Shown: positions 1-8,712 of the stretch, in pieces
How the letters are laid out: every line of letters begins with the position of its first letter
Numbering within the stretch: the stretch's first letter is position 1
Assembly: GCF_000183545.2 (NCBI RefSeq)
Contig: NZ_JH976535.1
Span: 572,840 to 636,839 of the forward strand
Length of the DNA: 64,000 bases
Source of the DNA: Thermaerobacter subterraneus DSM 13965
Lineage (GTDB): Bacteria; Bacillota; Sulfobacillia; Thermaerobacterales; Thermaerobacteraceae
Direction of reading: 5' to 3'
Translations under genes and position numbers: made by a program
The notes under the pieces: generated by a model
Told to the model about the DNA's origin: nothing
The model's input: only the letters and a program-made list of their open reading frames with translations
Databases searched by the model: none

Positions 1-1
1 G

Positions 2-115
2 AAGAGTGGCGGCCCGCGGCCGGAGCCCCGGGCGGTGCAATGGCCCACGGTGGAAGTCGAGCGACGGTCTTTGAGCACCTACGAGGCTCTGGCCGAGGCG
101 GTGAGTCGGCGATGA
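2..115 (+). CDS. istA: IS21 transposase IstA, C-terminal end
   Basis: Only the last 37 codons are present, in the frame starting at base 2. They end with a TGA that overlaps the ATG of istB (ATGA), the usual translational coupling of IS21. The C-terminal stretch (VERRSLSTYEAL) closely matches the end of the IstA at 32568-33810 (VERRSLQVYEDL), which supports the call. The catalytic DDE part lies upstream of the window. Confidence 0.75.
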   Translation, partial: KSGGPRPEPRAVQWPTVEVERRSLSTYEALAEAVSRR

Positions 116-912
116 TCGCCCTGGAGAAGGCCCGGCAGTACCTGGAGCAGCTGGGCTTGAGCCACGCGGCGGCGGTTCTCGAAAGCCGCCTGGAGGCCGC
201 CGCCCAGAAGCAGCTCCCCTACCCCGACTTCCTCGTGGACCTGCTGGGCCTCGAGGCGGCGGCGCGCCGGGAGCGCTACCTACGGACACGGACACGACTG
301 GCGCATTTGCCCTTTCACTGCACCCTGGAGCAGTTCGACTTCGGGTTCCAGCCGTCCGTCGACGAGCGCCAGATTCGCGAGCTGGCTACCCTCGCCTTCG
401 TCGCCGACGCCGCCAATGTGATCTTCCTCGGACCACCCGGCGTGGGCAAAACCCACCTGAGTGTGGCTCTCGGGATCAAGGCGATCGAGGCCGGCTATGG
501 GGTGTACTTCGTGCGAGCTCACGAGCTGCTCGAAGACCTGCGCCGCGCCCAAGCCGAGCACCGACTCGACCGGCGCATGCGAGTCTACCTGGCCCCCAAG
601 GTGCTGATCATTGACGAATTCGGGGTCTGCCCCTACGACCGGGCGGCGGCGACCGCCCTGTTCGCCCTGATCTCGGCCCGTTATGAACGGGGCAGCATCA
701 TCTTGACCAGTAACAAAGGCTTTGCGGAGTGGGGCGAAGTGTTGGGCGATTCGGTGATCGCCACCGCCATCCTCGACCGGTTGCTTCACCACAGCCACGT
801 CATCAACATCCGGGGCGAGAGCTACCGGCTTCGAGAGAAGAAGCGGGCGGGACTGTTCGGCGGGACCCCACCCCGAAGGGAGGTGATGCCACAGGACGGC
901 TCTGCGGAGTAA
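112..912 (+). CDS. istB: IS21 helper ATPase IstB
   Basis: This 266-aa AAA+ ATPase partners the IstA transposase by selecting and presenting target DNA. The Walker A motif GPPGVGKTH is followed by a Walker B-type LIIDEFG, then by ILTSNK and ILDRLLHHSHVINIRGESYRLREK, all typical of IstB. The reading frame is open further upstream (to base 40), but the ATG at 112 overlapping the istA stop gives the standard IstB N-terminus (MIALEKARQYLEQLGL). The gene appears intact. Confidence 0.92.
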   Translation: MIALEKARQYLEQLGLSHAAAVLESRLEAAAQKQLPYPDFLVDLLGLEAAARRERYLRTRTRLAHLPFHCTLEQFDFGFQPSVDERQIRELATLAFVADAANVIFLGPPGVGKTHLSVALGIKAIEAGYGVYFVRAHELLEDLRRAQAEHRLDRRMRVYLAPKVLIIDEFGVCPYDRAAATALFALISARYERGSIILTSNKGFAEWGEVLGDSVIATAILDRLLHHSHVINIRGESYRLREKKRAGLFGGTPPRREVMPQDGSAE

Positions 913-965
913 GTGACCCGCAGGGGTGGGTCAGTTTCCAACCGGCGCCAAGTGGGTCACTTCTA

Positions 966-1270
966 GGTCGGCGATGACAGGGGCAAGGTAGCCTCGATCA
1001 ACTGCCGGCGCGGGGCTCTGGGAAGCCGCCGCTTTCCAGCATCGGGACCAACGCGGCCACTAAGATGCCGTGGGTCCGCTTGTCGGGCATAGAGCAGGTT
1101 TTTGGGCATGTTGTTGGGCGCATGCCATGTGGGCGTAATAAACGTCTAGTTCACAGGAAGTTGTAGCCAAGGGGGCGTAGTAAATGAGTGGCAGGTCCCA
1201 CGTTTCCATGGGGCCTGCCACTCATAGATGTCGCCCCCCCCCGGTACCTCGACCCGGTGATCCCACGATT
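966..1270. other. Intergenic stretch with a long hairpin
   Basis: No convincing gene is seen between the IS21 end and the acyl-CoA ligase stop. The only clear structure is the inverted repeat at 1184-1225. Confidence 0.5.
1184..1225 (-). terminator. Hairpin downstream of the fatty-acid operon
   Basis: A 12-bp perfect inverted repeat (atgagtggcagg / cctgccactcat) continues inward with near-perfect pairing around a short loop. It lies 45 bases past the stop of the minus-strand acyl-CoA ligase gene and is followed on that strand by TTTA. That fits a transcription terminator, although the T-run is weak; a small mobile-element scar is the alternative. Confidence 0.5.
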
Positions 1271-2875
1271 CTACCCCACCAGCTCCCGCCGCAACGCCAC
1301 CTTGTTGATCTTCCCCGCGCTGGTTAGCGGCAGTTGCTCGACGAAGACGAACCGGTCGGGGATCCAGAAGCGGGCAAGCCGCCCCCGCTCTACCGCCGTC
1401 GCGAGATGGGCCCGGAGGGACTCTTCCAGGCGCGCCCGGGCCTCTTCGTCCGCCAGACCCCCGCGGGGCTGCACCACGGCCAGCGGCCGCTCGCCCCAGC
1501 GCTCGTCGGGCCGGGCGATGACGGCCACCGCCGCCACGTCCGGGTGCTCGGAGATCAGCGCCTCCAGCACGCCCGTGGCGATCCACTCGCCGCCGCTCTT
1601 GACGGCGTCCTTCTTTCGATCCACCACGTAGAGGGTGCCGTCGGGGTTCATCACGCCCAGGTCGCCTGAGCGGAACCAGCCGTCCTCGTAAACCCCTCGG
1701 CTGCGTTCGGGGTCCTTGTAGTAGCCGTCCGGCAGCCACGGCGAGCGCACCAGCACCTCGCCGATGCTCTTCCCGTCGGCGGGGACGGGTTGGCCGTTGT
1801 CGCCCTCCAGCCGGACCTCGACCATGGCCAGCGGTAGCATGTTCGTCCGGAGCGCCTCCCAGGCCTCGGGCGTGCCCGGCTCGACGCCCCGGGGCACCAC
1901 CGAGATGGTGGCCGCCAGCTGGTCGGAGCCGCCGTAGATCACGCTGTAGGCGATGCCCCGCTCCCGGGCCCGCCGCGCCAGCCCCGAAGGCACCGGGCTG
2001 CCCCCGGTGAGGACCTTGTACCCCTTGAGCTCGCCGACCCCCGCCTGGTCCGCCGCCTCCAGCAGCATGTGCAGTTGGGTGGGCACCATGTTGGACCAGG
2101 TGACCCCTTCGTCCAGGATCAGTCGCAGCTGCTCGGCGGGCGTGGCCTTACCCGGCAGCACCAGCTTGGCGCCCAGGTACGGGACGAACAGGGCGGTGCC
2201 CCAGCCGTGGATGTGGAAGAAGGGGATGCAGGGCATGTACACGTCGCGGCTCCCGGCCGCCGCCCCTGTGGGATGGATGGCCAGGTGGTGGAGGATCCCC
2301 AGGGACGCCAGCAGCATGTCCCGGTGCCGGTAGAGCATCCCCTTGGGCCGGCCCGTGGTGCCGGTGGTGTAGAAGATGGAATACGGGTCGGTCTCGCGGA
2401 CCTTCTCTGCCTCGTCCGGGACCTCGGCCCGGCCCTCGTGGACGAGGTCCTCATGGGTCGGCGTGCCCGGCTCGGGCGACTCGTCGCCGTCCGTCAGCCA
2501 GACCCAGTTCCGGAAGAGCGGCCGCGCCTTGGCCAGCGGCTGCCGGAACCCCTCCCATACGAACATCCACTCGACGCCGGCGTGCTGGAGGCTATAGAGG
2601 AGGTCGTCAGGCGGCAGGCGGAAGTTGATGGTGTGCAACACGGCCCCCAGCATGGAACTAGCGTAGTGCAGCTCCAGGTACCGGTGGCTGTTGACGTCCA
2701 TGACCCCCAGCACGGTGCCCCGGCCCACGCCCTGCTTCTTCAGGCTCTGGGCCAGGCGCAGCACCCGCTCGTAGAACTGCTCGTAGGTGAACCGCCGCCC
2801 CCCGTAGACGATCTCGGAGTCCGGCCTGTTGTGCAGCGCGCTCTTCAACACCTCGTGGACGACCAGCTCGCGCAC
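1271..2875 (-). CDS. Acyl-CoA synthetase (AMP-binding, fatty-acid CoA ligase)
   Basis: This 534-aa member of the ANL adenylating superfamily activates a carboxylic acid, most likely a medium- or long-chain fatty acid, to acyl-CoA with ATP and CoA. Seen: the phosphate-binding motif YTTGTTGRPKG at residues 169-179, the GxxSGDLG core and the VDRKKD hinge after it, and a C-terminal TSAGKINK carrying the expected catalytic lysine. Length is normal for the family. It is the last gene of a minus-strand operon after a TetR regulator and an acyl-CoA dehydrogenase, which points to fatty-acid degradation. Substrate chain length cannot be read from the sequence. Confidence 0.9.
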   Translation of the reverse strand: MRELVVHEVLKSALHNRPDSEIVYGGRRFTYEQFYERVLRLAQSLKKQGVGRGTVLGVMDVNSHRYLELHYASSMLGAVLHTINFRLPPDDLLYSLQHAGVEWMFVWEGFRQPLAKARPLFRNWVWLTDGDESPEPGTPTHEDLVHEGRAEVPDEAEKVRETDPYSIFYTTGTTGRPKGMLYRHRDMLLASLGILHHLAIHPTGAAAGSRDVYMPCIPFFHIHGWGTALFVPYLGAKLVLPGKATPAEQLRLILDEGVTWSNMVPTQLHMLLEAADQAGVGELKGYKVLTGGSPVPSGLARRARERGIAYSVIYGGSDQLAATISVVPRGVEPGTPEAWEALRTNMLPLAMVEVRLEGDNGQPVPADGKSIGEVLVRSPWLPDGYYKDPERSRGVYEDGWFRSGDLGVMNPDGTLYVVDRKKDAVKSGGEWIATGVLEALISEHPDVAAVAVIARPDERWGERPLAVVQPRGGLADEEARARLEESLRAHLATAVERGRLARFWIPDRFVFVEQLPLTSAGKINKVALRRELVG

Positions 2876-2978
2876 CGGACGCTCCCCCTTTCCACGTGGT
2901 CGGTGATCGTAGGCGGCCGCCGGCGGGCCGGCCGGCGCAAACCGCCCTTGTGGACTTCTCGTCCTCGCGGGGCGCGGC

Positions 2979-4598
2979 TCATGCCAGCCCCCGGAACCCT
3001 ACCGGCACGTCGGCCGACCACACCTCCGACCTCTCCAGCGCCCAGGCCGGGTACTCCTCGCCCAGGAGGAACCGGCGGGCATACAGGGCTGCCAGGTGGG
3101 CGTAGCGGTCGCCCGCGGTCTCGGCCAGCTTGTACAGCAGGCCCACCTGGGCGGCGTCGGCCAGCCGGGCGGTGGCATCCTTGGCGTACCACTGGGCTTC
3201 CTCGGGCTCGCTGCCGGCCAGCCGGACCAGGGTGCCCTCGATGACCTCGCGGGCGGTCCGGGCCTCGGGCGTGCCGGCCTTCTCCAACATGGCGATGAAC
3301 TCGGCCAGGAAGGCCTCGTGGGCCCGCTTCTTGTGCATGGCCTCCAGCAGGTCCAGGGCCTGGATGTTGCTGGGCCCCTCCCAGATGGGCGTGATCAGGG
3401 CCTCGCGGTGCCAGCGGGCCACGGCGTACTCCTCCAGGAACCCGAGCCCGCCGAAGAGCTCCATGGCCAGCCGCGTCACCTCGGCAGCGTGATCGGCGGT
3501 GCGGTTCTTGGCCAGGTGGGAGAGGAACCGGGCGTAATGGTAGCGGGACGTGTAGGGCGGTAACTCGTCCCACGCCTTCTCGAAGAGGTCGGCGGCGTGG
3601 AAGCCCAGCACCAGGCCGCCGGCGATGCGCACGGCCATGTCGGTTAGGTCCCGGCGAATCAGCGGGTGGTCCACCAGCTGCCGGCCGAAGGACCGGCGGC
3701 GCCGCACCCGCTCCAGCACCTCCAGGTGCGCCTTGCGGGCGATGCCCATGCCGGCGATGGCGTTGGCCAGCCGGGAGACCGTGAGGACCTCGAGGGTGTA
3801 GTAGATCCCCTTCTCCGCCTCGCCCACCAGGAAGGCCTCGCTGCCGCGGAAATCCACCTCACCCGAGGGGACGGCGCGGGTGGCGCTCTTGTCCTTGAGC
3901 CGGCGGACGTGGTAGTTCAGCTCGCCGGCCCGGTTCATCCGGGGCACGAGGAAGAGGGCCAGCCCCTTGGGCCCGGCGGGCGCCCCTTCCGGCCGAGCGG
4001 TGACGACGGCCACATCGGTCAGGCCGGCGCCGCTGCAGAAGTACTTCTCGCCGTCGAGGCGCCAGGCGTCGCCGTCACGGGTGGCCTGGAGGGTGTTGGC
4101 GCCCAGGTCGCTGCCGCCCTGGACCTCGGTCATCCAGGTGGCGCCCCAGAACTCGCCGCGGAGCAGCTTGGCCTTCCACTCGGCGAACTCCGGAGCGTAC
4201 TTATGAATCACATAGGCGGTCTGGTTGGTGATGGTCAGGATGCAGTAGATCCCCGGGTCGGCCACCAGGTAACCCAGGGCGTAGTGGTGGTGCCAGCTCC
4301 CGCCCTCGTAGGGTGGCCGGTTCATGGGCGCCAGCTCCCGGAGGAGCGCCTGCTGGGCCGGTGACAGGCGCACCCGGTCCACCCGGTGGCCGTCCAGGTC
4401 GTGCATGACCAGCACCGGCGGGGCGTCGTGGTCCACGTGGTAGGCGACCTCGTAGACCTCCTTCCCCGCCAGGGCGCCGAAGCGGCGCAGCTCGTCCTCA
4501 TGGGCGGTGAAACCCGGCCAGTAATGGGCCAACACGTGGCGCAGGTCCGGGTCCCGCTCCCAGTGGTTCTGCTCGTAGGCGTAGGACTGGTACCTCAC
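2979..4598 (-). CDS. AidB-like acyl-CoA dehydrogenase
   Basis: A 539-aa flavoprotein of the acyl-CoA dehydrogenase superfamily, catalysing alpha,beta-dehydrogenation of acyl-CoA with FAD. The segment TWMTEVQGGSDLGANT (about residues 154-169) and the long C-terminal extension are like the AidB subgroup rather than short 380-aa dehydrogenases. WEGPSNIQ (about 406-413) supplies the glutamate at the usual catalytic-base position. It lies 3 bases after the tetR stop and upstream of the acyl-CoA ligase, in one operon. The context favours a role in fatty-acid beta-oxidation over the alkylation-response role named for E. coli AidB. The residue region GGSWHHHYALGY is intact and no lesion is seen. Confidence 0.88.
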   Translation of the reverse strand: MRYQSYAYEQNHWERDPDLRHVLAHYWPGFTAHEDELRRFGALAGKEVYEVAYHVDHDAPPVLVMHDLDGHRVDRVRLSPAQQALLRELAPMNRPPYEGGSWHHHYALGYLVADPGIYCILTITNQTAYVIHKYAPEFAEWKAKLLRGEFWGATWMTEVQGGSDLGANTLQATRDGDAWRLDGEKYFCSGAGLTDVAVVTARPEGAPAGPKGLALFLVPRMNRAGELNYHVRRLKDKSATRAVPSGEVDFRGSEAFLVGEAEKGIYYTLEVLTVSRLANAIAGMGIARKAHLEVLERVRRRRSFGRQLVDHPLIRRDLTDMAVRIAGGLVLGFHAADLFEKAWDELPPYTSRYHYARFLSHLAKNRTADHAAEVTRLAMELFGGLGFLEEYAVARWHREALITPIWEGPSNIQALDLLEAMHKKRAHEAFLAEFIAMLEKAGTPEARTAREVIEGTLVRLAGSEPEEAQWYAKDATARLADAAQVGLLYKLAETAGDRYAHLAALYARRFLLGEEYPAWALERSEVWSADVPVGFRGLA

Positions 4599-4601
4599 GG
4601 T

Positions 4602-5345
4602 TCATCCCCCCTGCCGATCCGGCCGGGCGGCCGGCCGTCCGTCGCCGCCGCCATGCGAGCCAGCGACCGCGCCCGTCGCCCGTTCGCCCGTCGAACGGGC
4701 CGATGAACCGGCGGGCGCGCCGGCTGCCCTGATGCGCTCGATAAAGGCCAGTAACTGGGCCTCGCGGTCCGCCCTCGTCCATTCCGACAGCTCCAGCACG
4801 GCGAACAGGTTGAAGGCGGCGCCCAGGCTCATCATCTGCCAGGCGATGGCGCGGGCCGGGACGTCGCGGCGGATTTCCCCCCGCTCCTGCCCCTGCCGGG
4901 CGACGTCTTCCAGGTACCGGGCGTACTGGCGGTAACTCTCGGCCAGGAACTGGCGGATCTCCGGGTCGCTGTCCTCGGAGACGGCCTTGAAGAACACCTT
5001 CAGGTCCTCGCTGTTCCGGTCCACGAGATCCAGATAGTCCTGCCCGATCCGCCGCAGGCAGGCCAGGCTCGACGTCTCGGACCGGCGGATGGCGTTCCAG
5101 CGCCCAAGGATCCGCCGGTTCACGTTCTCCAGCACCGCCAGGAAGAGGTGCTTCTTGGACGGGTAATAGCGGTAGATGAGCGGCTCCGAGACGCCCGCCT
5201 CGGCGGCGATCTCCGCCGTGGTGCTCGACCGGTAATTGGACCGGGCGAAGACCGACTTGGCCGTGAGGAGGATCTGCTCGGGCCGTTTCGTTCTCGCTCG
5301 CCGCGGGCTGATCTTCGACTCACCCCCCGTCCGGCTCGGACGCAA
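4602..5345 (-). CDS. TetR/AcrR family transcriptional regulator
   Basis: A 247-aa regulator with an N-terminal helix-turn-helix typical of TetR proteins (TTAEIAAEAGVSEPLIYRYY, then SKKHLF) and a helical ligand-binding C-terminus. It heads the operon with acyl-CoA dehydrogenase and acyl-CoA ligase and probably represses it, relieved by acyl-CoA, as FadR-type TetR proteins do (inference). The in-frame start is a TTG at 5345 without a good ribosome site. An ATG at 5370 with AGGGGA in front is one base out of frame, separated by a run of six G (coding strand), so the true N-terminus is uncertain. The last ~30 residues are low-complexity. Confidence 0.88.
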   Translation of the reverse strand: MRPSRTGGESKISPRRARTKRPEQILLTAKSVFARSNYRSSTTAEIAAEAGVSEPLIYRYYPSKKHLFLAVLENVNRRILGRWNAIRRSETSSLACLRRIGQDYLDLVDRNSEDLKVFFKAVSEDSDPEIRQFLAESYRQYARYLEDVARQGQERGEIRRDVPARAIAWQMMSLGAAFNLFAVLELSEWTRADREAQLLAFIERIRAAGAPAGSSARSTGERATGAVAGSHGGGDGRPAARPDRQGG

Positions 5346-5409
5346 GCCGCGGACTGTGTTTGTGGATCATGGAGTCCCCTAATGACGGTGTCCAGACTGA
5401 AAGAAAAAG

Positions 5410-5429
5410 TGAGTGATTACTAACTAACG
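5410..5429. promoter_or_regulatory. Putative TetR-family operator
   Basis: The imperfect palindrome GTGAGTGATTACTAACTAAC pairs at 14 of 20 positions with its own reverse complement. It lies about 65 bases upstream of the tetR start, in the promoter region of the fatty-acid operon. Size and symmetry match the operators of TetR-type fatty-acid repressors. It is inferred from position and symmetry only. Confidence 0.45.
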
Positions 5430-5637
5430 AAATACGCACGATGGCGTCACAATCCTCCTGCCAACTCTCCACCGTCCCGGACAATTCGCGACATGTGCAT
5501 CATACAGCGGTGATCCACGGGGGTTCCGCTGGCCGGCGCGTAAACGACGAAGGGGATGACAAAGGGAAGGGTATAGGACTGATCGGCCGCCACGGCCATC
5601 GCCTGTGGCCATGCACGCACGCTCTTGTGCGGTACCG

Positions 5638-6411
5638 TCATGTTTCACGCGCCCAGTCGATCGGCATTAACCGCACAGCGTGAGAAAGGCTGAGAAGGTC
5701 CCAGAGAAAGGGCACATGCTCAAGACCGACGGTGACCAGTACCCGCCCGCCCAGGTATTCTGCGCAGACATCGACGATGTTGGCGGCCATGCGCAGGTTG
5801 CGGGCCTGCCAGAGGCGCGCCTCTTGGACGGGAAGGGCTTGCTGTTGCAGACGATGCTTGACACGGATCACCTCCATCACCGCGGGATCGAAAAACGCCC
5901 GCACGCCGCACTCGGACCGCCGGATCAATTGGAGAAAAACGTCTGTGACCGCCTGCCAGGCAGTTTCCACCGAATCTTTTTGGGCCACGCCGCAAGAAGC
6001 AACGTATTCGCCGTCTTCATCGGTGCCACGGGATCCGGCCTGGGCTTCACCGCCGGAACGCTGATTCGATTCGGCAACGTCTTCGTCCCGGTAAGCGTCG
6101 ATGGGGCGAAAGGCAATGCCTCTTTCTCGGCACAAGGGCAGGATACATTCCCTGTATTCCACCGGGCCGCAGTAGCCCTCACGTGTGCCGCCGGCCGTGG
6201 CCTCCCAATCTTCCGGGCGAACCTCCCCACATATGCAGTCGGGGTCGAAGGTCAGGATCAACGAACGCAGGATGTTGTAGTCGTAATGGGCGAAGGCCGG
6301 GTCCTTGTGCAGATCGTGCAGGGTCGGCAGGATGGCCACGGTGCAGGTGGCGGCGCTCCCATGGCCACGGTCGCCACGGTGGATCACGCGACGGTCGTCA
6401 TTATGGGCCAC
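5638..6411 (-). CDS. Uncharacterised protein, possibly TraB/ChaN-like
   Basis: A 257-aa soluble protein with no signal peptide or membrane segment. The N-terminal VAILPTLHDLH, a CGEVRPEDW motif near residue 60, an arginine-rich helix (RNLRMAANIVDVCAEYLGG) and a C-terminal VLVTVGLEHVPFLWDLL follow the pattern of the TraB/TIKI/ChaN/EreA superfamily: N-terminal H, GE, then R..M, then VG..H. That assignment rests on motif shape alone. It stands alone on the minus strand upstream of the TetR operon. Start is an ATG with GAGGTTTCA just upstream. A signalling or hydrolytic role cannot be claimed. Confidence 0.6.
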   Translation of the reverse strand: MAHNDDRRVIHRGDRGHGSAATCTVAILPTLHDLHKDPAFAHYDYNILRSLILTFDPDCICGEVRPEDWEATAGGTREGYCGPVEYRECILPLCRERGIAFRPIDAYRDEDVAESNQRSGGEAQAGSRGTDEDGEYVASCGVAQKDSVETAWQAVTDVFLQLIRRSECGVRAFFDPAVMEVIRVKHRLQQQALPVQEARLWQARNLRMAANIVDVCAEYLGGRVLVTVGLEHVPFLWDLLSLSHAVRLMPIDWARET

Positions 6412-6738
6412 GCGTGAAACCTCCTCGCCGGCGATCGGTCTTCTATCTGGTGTAACTCATACGCTAACTCCCAGCAACCTCCAGGCGCGCGAACTCCTAA
6501 CTTCAGCCCTTAATCCGCTCCATCTGTTAAGGTTCCATTTTATTACCATACTGCTTGCGATGGCCGTTGTCAGGTCCCTTGACACTTACTGGACAGGCCG
6601 AGAAAGGTGCTGCTGGATTAGTGGACGAGTGCGGGAATCTGCACCCACCACCTCATTTCCCAACCGGCAAGTCAGGTCAATCTCGTCCTCGAACCTCTAT
6701 TGCATCCGCCACTTACACCGCAGAAAGGGTGATCCGGT
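6412..6738. other. Intergenic region upstream of truncated pfpI
   Basis: No gene is visible. The half nearest the pfpI start resembles the sequence upstream of the intact copy at 11864 (shared blocks around 'attaccatact' and the AAAGGGTG(G/A)TCCGGT ribosome site). The duplication of pfpI therefore included its leader. Confidence 0.5.
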
Positions 6739-6942
6739 GTGGCCAAGGTGCTCATCCTCACGGGTGACGCCGTGGAAGCGCTGGAAGTCTACTACCCCCT
6801 GTACCGGTTGAAGGAAGCAGGGCACGAGGCCCACGTGGCGGCACCGACGAAGAAGACGTTGCGGACCGTCGTCCACGACTTTGAGCCGGGCTGGGAGACG
6901 TTCACGGAGAAGCCGGCCTACCAGCTGCAGGCGGACCTCGCG
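6739..6942 (+). pseudogene. PfpI/DJ-1 family gene, 5' part only
   Basis: The first ~68 codons are almost identical to the intact PfpI-family protein at 11864-12430 ([30 protein letters not shown], then [15 protein letters not shown]). Similarity stops abruptly after the codons for QADLA, where IS256 sequence begins; a short chimeric tail (TSRQEV) leads to a stop. The part with the nucleophile-elbow cysteine is missing, so the gene is dead. Start is GTG with AAAGGGTGATCC upstream. Confidence 0.85.
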
Positions 6943-8320
6943 GTCACGTCCCGTCAAGAGGTGTAAAATTTCTCTCGCCTTCGGGTTGGAGGAATCACAC
7001 AGCCAGCGCCTTCAGTGCCGTCCTGTCGCCGGATCGCTGAGAGCCCTCGCGGGGTGGGTTCGCATCGATCTTGGCCATGGACTCCAGGCTGAAGTACCGC
7101 CGGGAGACCAGCCACTCATCCTGCTGCTCCTCCAGAAGAGCCCCCAGCAGCCGCAGGACCGCGGCCACGTTCGGGCAGATCCCCACCACGTTGCAGCGCC
7201 GCGCGAGCTCCCGGTTCAGCCGCTCCAGGACGTTCGTTGAGTGGATCCGCCGCCAGTGCTCGGCCGGGAACGCCATGTAGGCCAGCACGTCCTCCACGGC
7301 GTCACGGAGCAGAGCGGCGGCTTGGGGAAATCGCTGGTCCAGGTTAGCGGCCACATGTTCGAGTTGCTCCCGGGCGGATGCCAGGTCGGGCTGGGCGAAG
7401 ATCGTCCGCACCAGGGCCGCCACCATCGGCTGGGCGTGCTTGGGCACCCGGGCCAGCAGGTTCCGCATGAAGTGCACCCGGCACCGCTGCCAGCTGGCGC
7501 CCGCCAGCACCTCGCTGATGGCACGCTTGAGTCCCTCGTGGGCATCCGAGATGACCAGGCGAACGCCCTTGAGCCCTCGGGCCACCAGGCTGCGGAGAAA
7601 CGCGAGCCAGAACTCGTACGTCTCGGCCGCTCCCACGTCAAAGCCCAGCACCTCAAGCTGCCCGGTTCGCGTCACCCCCACGGCGATGACCGCGGCCATG
7701 TTCACCACGCGATGGTCCTGCCGCACCTTGATCGGTTTGGCATCCAGCCATAGGTAGGGGTACTCGCCCTCCAGGGGGCGGTTCCGGAAACGCTCCATCT
7801 GTTCGTCCAGTTCCGCACAAAGCCGGGAGACTTCACTCTTGCTGATGCCGTCCAGGCCCAACGCCCGGACCAGGTCGTCGACCTTCCGGGTACTGACGCC
7901 CTGCACATACGCTTCCTGCACCACGGCGACCAGGGCCCGTTCCGCCCGCCGGCGTGGCTCCAGCAGGCTGGGGAAGTCGCTGCCTTGGCGGAGTTTGGGG
8001 ATCCGCAGCTCGATCGTCCCCACACGGGTGTCCCAGGGCCGCGAGCGGTAGCCGTTGCGAGACGTCTTCCGCGTCTCCGTGCGTTCGTACCGCTGAGCGC
8101 CGATCCGCTCCCTGACCTCGAGCTCCATGAGCTGCTGAGCCAGCCAGCGCAATCCTTCCCGCAGGGCATCGACTTCCGGCTCCCCCTGGTATTTGCGCAA
8201 AAGCTCGAGAAGTGCCATCTTGAACTCAGCGGTCACCGGTGAGCGGACCTCCCTTCGAGCCGGTTCTTGTCCAACCCGAAGGGGAGCCGCCGGTGACCTT
8301 TCTTGTCAAGGGCCACCAGG
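6943..8320 (-). mobile_element. IS256-family element (type A)
   Basis: It contains an intact IS256 transposase. The left end (gtcccgtcaagaggtgtaaa) resembles the terminal repeat of the second IS256 at 26256 (ctcaaaaggtgtgtaaa). The right end is less sure: a degenerate match (acctttcttgtcaagggcc) ends near 8320, but sequence shared with the remnant at 27722-27950 continues to about 8372. No target duplication is seen, and pfpI does not resume on the right, so the insertion was followed by deletion or recombination. Confidence 0.7.
6995..8236 (-). CDS. IS256-family transposase
   Basis: A 413-aa DDE transposase of the Transposase_mut (MULE) type. It carries the YLWLDAKPIKVR segment with the first Asp, VISDAHEGLKRAI with the second, the CRVHFMRNLLARVP block, and STNVLERLNRELARR with the catalytic Glu. 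Length and all three acidic residues are intact, so it is probably active. It lies on the opposite strand to the pfpI fragment it truncates. Confidence 0.92.
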   Translation of the reverse strand: MTAEFKMALLELLRKYQGEPEVDALREGLRWLAQQLMELEVRERIGAQRYERTETRKTSRNGYRSRPWDTRVGTIELRIPKLRQGSDFPSLLEPRRRAERALVAVVQEAYVQGVSTRKVDDLVRALGLDGISKSEVSRLCAELDEQMERFRNRPLEGEYPYLWLDAKPIKVRQDHRVVNMAAVIAVGVTRTGQLEVLGFDVGAAETYEFWLAFLRSLVARGLKGVRLVISDAHEGLKRAISEVLAGASWQRCRVHFMRNLLARVPKHAQPMVAALVRTIFAQPDLASAREQLEHVAANLDQRFPQAAALLRDAVEDVLAYMAFPAEHWRRIHSTNVLERLNRELARRCNVVGICPNVAAVLRLLGALLEEQQDEWLVSRRYFSLESMAKIDANPPREGSQRSGDRTALKALAV

Positions 8321-8340
8321 GCCGAGCCCTATGGCTCGGC
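8321..8340. repeat. Perfect short hairpin at the IS256 right edge
   Basis: gccgagcc-ctat-ggctcggc, an 8-bp perfect stem with a 4-base loop. A similar GC hairpin followed by 'ccaccactacc' occurs at the equivalent place in the IS256 remnant near 27885, so the hairpin may belong to the element's end. Confidence 0.5.
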
Positions 8341-8654
8341 TATTCCCACCACTACCTGGGACGCTAACCCGGTATCCGCTATCCGCGCCGACTTAGACAG
8401 GCCGGCCTCTTAGCATGAACCGAGCTCTACTCCTTTGGGGGAATGGATTAGGGTTGGCTAAGGGGTCACCTTTCCTCTGGCCCTACGGAGTCAATCTACC
8501 CTCGGGGCCGACAACACGCACTCCGGTGTATACCAAACAGGCCTCTCCGCCGCCATGCCCTACGGTCCCGCCCAGGTAGGAATGGGCCAGCGTCACTTTC
8601 GGCCGATAGATAGCCTCCCTCAAGACCCCACCATATCCTTGCACCTTGATATTG

Positions 8655-8672
8655 GTAATAGTATCCTATTAC
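8655..8672. promoter_or_regulatory. Palindromic operator candidate before the AAA ATPase
   Basis: gtaatag-tatc-ctattac is a perfect 7-bp inverted repeat about 40 bases upstream of the ATPase ATG, in an AT-rich patch. A weak promoter can be drawn over it: TTGCAC, 17-base spacer, TATCCT. A repressor bound here would block transcription of the ATPase gene. No regulator gene is adjacent. Confidence 0.45.
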
Positions 8673-8712
8673 TAACCCTACATGGCCAAGACCATCCTCG
8701 AGGTGACAGTAG

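Larger units (their letters stand above)
1..965 (+). mobile_element. IS21-family element, right part only
   Basis: The window opens inside an IS21-type element: the last codons of istA, complete istB, and a 53-bp tail. The tail ends near the motif gtgggtcacttct, which resembles the gtgaccc/gggtcac-rich IS21 ends. The left end lies outside the window and the exact right boundary is approximate. Its IstB differs clearly from the second IS21 at 31720-33910, so this is a different element of the same family. Confidence 0.75.

Noticed and set aside
280-798. Long minus-strand ORF (172 aa) opposite istB
   Set aside because: Antisense shadow of a clear IstB gene; low-complexity translation and no family motif.
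8675-8686. ctaaccctacat before the ATPase gene and its inverted copy just after the methylase stop (24174)
   Set aside because: A 12-base match in 64 kb is expected by chance many times, and no flanking similarity extends it.
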